Positions 5,037-6,467 of a DNA stretch of 6,467 nucleotides are shown here, piece by piece. Location: assembly GCA_041557595.1 (NCBI GenBank), contig JBFFGE010000230.1, positions 1 through 6,467 on the forward strand, given 5' to 3'. This DNA is from JAOTYV01 sp041557595 (GTDB lineage Bacteria; Pseudomonadota; Alphaproteobacteria; UBA8366). Under the pieces are notes generated by a model. That model saw nothing but the letters and a program-made list of their open reading frames with translations, did not search any database and was not told the DNA's origin. The number at the start of each line of letters is the position of its first letter. Position 1 is the stretch's first letter. Made by a program: the position numbers and the translations under genes.

Positions 5037-6257
5037 ATGGATATGGAATCCCGTAGTTTTCGCGCGGTGGGGTACCCGTTGCGCCTGTATTCGGGCGATA
5101 ACGCCCTCGCCCACCTCCGGACCGAAGTCGAACGGCAAAAGGCGCGCCGCGCCTTCGTCATCTGCGGCCGGACAGTGGCGACCAAGACAGACCTGCCCGC
5201 CCGCATCCAGGCCGAACTCGGCGAACTCTACGCCGGCGCCTTCGAGGCGATGGGCAAGGATTCCGATTGGCCCTCGGTGCAGGCGGCGGTCGCGGCGGCG
5301 CGCGCCGCGGACGCGGATCTGCTGATCGCGGTCGGCGGCGGCAGCGTGATCGTCGGCACGCGGGTGGTCGCGATCCTGCTCGGCGAAAAAGGCGATCCGT
5401 TCGACCTGATGACGCAATACCCGGAAGGAAAGCCCGCCTATAGCCCGCGCCTGATGGCGCCCAAGCCGCCGATCATCAACATTCCCACCACGCCGACCTC
5501 GGCGATGAACCGGGCCGGATCGGGGCTGAAGAACGAAGACCTCGACCACCGGATGGAATACTTCGATCCGAAGACCCGACCGGCCGCGCTGTTCTGGGAC
5601 GCCGCCGCCCTGATGACCGCACCGCCCGAACTGATCCGCTCGACCGCGACGACCGGGTTTTCCAGCGGGCTCCGGCATCTCGGCGCCCGTGTGCTGACGC
5701 CGCTGGTCGAGGCCGACCGGCGCCACGCCTTCCGCCTGCTGCATGGCGCGCTGCCCCGGATCATGGAGGAACCCGACAACCCGGCAATCCGCATCGACCT
5801 CTGCTGCGCCGCCTTCCTCGAGAACCGGGCCGCCGACGACGATCAGGGCCGGCGCCGCGAATGGGACCAGACCGCCGCCAATTCCTACGCGCTCGCCACC
5901 GCGCTGCACATCCGCTACGACCATGTCTGGCAGGGCGAATCCACCTCGAGCGTCATTCCGACGGTCACGCGGCTCACCCCGCCCAAGGATATCGATGTGG
6001 CGAAGCGGATCGCAGAGGCGCTCGGCGTGTGGCAGGACGGCATGACGGCCGAGGCGGCCGCCGAGGCAACCGCCGAAGGTCTGGACGACATCTATCGGCG
6101 CGTCGGCATGCCGACCCGGCTGCACGAGCTGGATATCCCGCGCGAAGACTTACCCAAACTCGCGAACGACACGCTGAAGAACTTCAACGCCAACCCCGGC
6201 GACCGGCCCGGCGACTACACCGCACACATGCTGTCGCTGCTGGAAGCCGCGTGGTGA
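5037..6257 (+). CDS. Fe-ADH-fold dehydrogenase homologue lacking canonical metal ligands, 406 aa
   Basis: Length and overall pattern fit iron-containing alcohol dehydrogenases (usually 380-400 aa), which interconvert alcohols and carbonyls with NAD(P). The nucleotide-binding loop LLIAVGGGSVI (Gly100-Ser103) is intact, and the C-terminus follows the family pattern (LHELDIPREDLPKLA, then N-F-N-A-N-P-G). Other signatures diverge. The usual S-x-x-D-x-A-K after the glycine loop reads SVIVGTR, and P-T-T-A-G-T-G-S-E reads PTTPTSAMN (150-158). The metal-binding G-x-D-A-L-x-H reads GFSSGLRH (207-214). The H-x-x-x-H stretch reads ALATALH, and the H-G-x-x-N-A-x-x-L-P ligand reads QGESTSSVIP with Gln299. 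Ser replaces the Asp ligand and at least two of the three His ligands are absent; His214 could serve only with a one-residue shift. AAAGG six bases before the first ATG supports the start at 5037 over the ATG at 5043. The 77-base gap contains a small hairpin (4988-5005) without a T-run, so co-transcription with the dioxygenase is likely. It may be a metal-independent subfamily, as maleylacetate reductases suggest, or non-catalytic. Confidence 0.82.
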   Translation: MDMESRSFRAVGYPLRLYSGDNALAHLRTEVERQKARRAFVICGRTVATKTDLPARIQAELGELYAGAFEAMGKDSDWPSVQAAVAAARAADADLLIAVGGGSVIVGTRVVAILLGEKGDPFDLMTQYPEGKPAYSPRLMAPKPPIINIPTTPTSAMNRAGSGLKNEDLDHRMEYFDPKTRPAALFWDAAALMTAPPELIRSTATTGFSSGLRHLGARVLTPLVEADRRHAFRLLHGALPRIMEEPDNPAIRIDLCCAAFLENRAADDDQGRRREWDQTAANSYALATALHIRYDHVWQGESTSSVIPTVTRLTPPKDIDVAKRIAEALGVWQDGMTAEAAAEATAEGLDDIYRRVGMPTRLHELDIPREDLPKLANDTLKNFNANPGDRPGDYTAHMLSLLEAAW

Positions 6258-6267
6258 AAAACACCGC

Positions 6268-6350
6268 CGTCATTCCGGACGGCGCAAAGCGGCAATCCGA
6301 AAACCGGTGGTTATCGGCACCGCTGGATTCCCGCCTTCGCGGGAAGGACG
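6268..6350. repeat. REP/MITE-like palindromic element, 83 bp
   Basis: CGTCATTCC (6268-6276) and GGAAGGACG (6342-6350) are terminal inverted repeats agreeing at eight of nine positions. Inside are an imperfect hairpin around GGCGCAAAGCGGC (6281-6293), a hairpin with arms CGGTG/CACCG (6305-6309, 6318-6322), and a perfect 7-bp hairpin TTCCCGC-CTTC-GCGGGAA (6328-6345). The phrases CGTCATTCC and GGATTCCCGCCTTCGCGGGAA are familiar to me from high-copy intergenic repeats of alphaproteobacterial genomes. No open frame or target-site duplication is evident. It begins 11 bases after the dehydrogenase stop and precedes the terminator, a normal place for REP-type elements, where it may also stabilise the mRNA 3' end. 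Confidence 0.6.
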
Positions 6351-6366
6351 AACAATATAGCTACCA

Positions 6367-6407
6367 AAAAGCAAATCCCGGGCTCATTCGCAGCCCGGGA
6401 TGCTTTT
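6367..6407. terminator. Strong, probably bidirectional, rho-independent terminator
   Basis: Arms ATCCCGGGCT (6375-6384) and AGCCCGGGAT (6392-6401) form a perfect 10-bp stem around a 7-base loop. The stem extends through GC pairs (6371-6372 with 6402-6403, two bulged A) and an A-run pairing with TTTT (6404-6407). The + strand ends in TTTTATT. The minus strand would end in a T-run from the A's at 6366-6370. It should end the dioxygenase/dehydrogenase transcript and one arriving from the right. Confidence 0.88.
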
Positions 6408-6431
6408 ATTCAAACCGCTTAGCGGGAAACC

Positions 6432-6467
6432 CTAAGACAGATCCACAAGCGCTTCCGCCGGGTGGCC
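6432..6467 (-). CDS. Possible C-terminal end of a convergent gene (11 codons)
   Basis: On the minus strand the window edge opens in a frame reading GHPAEALVDLS and ending with TAG at 6434-6432. That stop lies 25 bases before the bidirectional terminator, as expected for a gene converging from the right. Eleven residues are too few to identify a family, and another frame cannot be excluded; the call rests on terminator geometry and reasonable amino-acid composition. Confidence 0.35.
   Translation of the reverse strand, partial: GHPAEALVDLS

Noticed and set aside
4866..6125. 419-codon minus-strand frame opposite the Fe-ADH homologue
   Set aside because: Its Arg/Gly/His-rich composition is typical of an antisense shadow, while the + strand protein has a clear family pattern.
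1..6467. CRISPR array, tRNA, rRNA, transposase or phage structural genes
   Set aside because: No regularly spaced direct repeats, cloverleaf-like sequences or matching protein motifs were seen on either strand.

Overview
The window is GC-rich DNA with dense, mostly co-oriented coding and Shine-Dalgarno-led starts. Protein similarity and base composition suggest an alphaproteobacterium, probably of a Rhodospirillales-like lineage. That is inference from remembered family sequences; no marker gene or rRNA is present to fix the taxon.

Left edge (1-909): the last 46 codons of a queuosine-precursor (VUT/YhhQ-type) transporter run into the window on the + strand. They converge on two minus-strand genes. 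One is a 70-residue putative exported peptide (174-386), with a weak EcfG-like promoter match upstream. The other is a 117-residue protein (556-909) with the S24/LexA-type domain. It has no DNA-binding half and appears to have lost the Ser and Lys of the autoproteolysis dyad. A sigma70-like promoter and a perfect 7+7 bp palindrome at the predicted transcription start lie directly upstream of it.

Centre (910-3882): a 310-base non-coding divergent region precedes a long acetyl-CoA hydrolase/CoA-transferase family enzyme (1220-3115). It overlaps by 7 bases a YiiX-type permuted NlpC/P60 cysteine hydrolase (3109-3882). The ATGCTGA overlap implies translational coupling, so the pair probably acts in one process, possibly handling acyl groups.

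Right part (3883-6257): a good sigma70-like promoter and a strong ribosome binding site introduce a TauD/TfdA-family Fe(II)/2-oxoglutarate dioxygenase (4012-4959). An Fe-ADH-fold dehydrogenase homologue (5037-6257) follows 77 bases later. Dioxygenase plus alcohol/aldehyde dehydrogenase suggests a small catabolic unit: the first would oxidatively cleave a substrate (perhaps a sulfonate or sulfate ester) and the second would process the carbonyl product. The second protein lacks the usual metal ligands of its family, so its chemistry is open.

Right edge (6258-6467): an 83-base REP/MITE-like palindromic element, then a strong bidirectional intrinsic terminator, then 11 codons that may be the C-terminus of a converging minus-strand gene.

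No tRNA, rRNA, CRISPR array, transposase or phage structural gene was seen. The most unusual items are the metal-ligand-less Fe-ADH paired with a dioxygenase, and the headless, apparently catalytically dead S24 protein with its own palindromic site.
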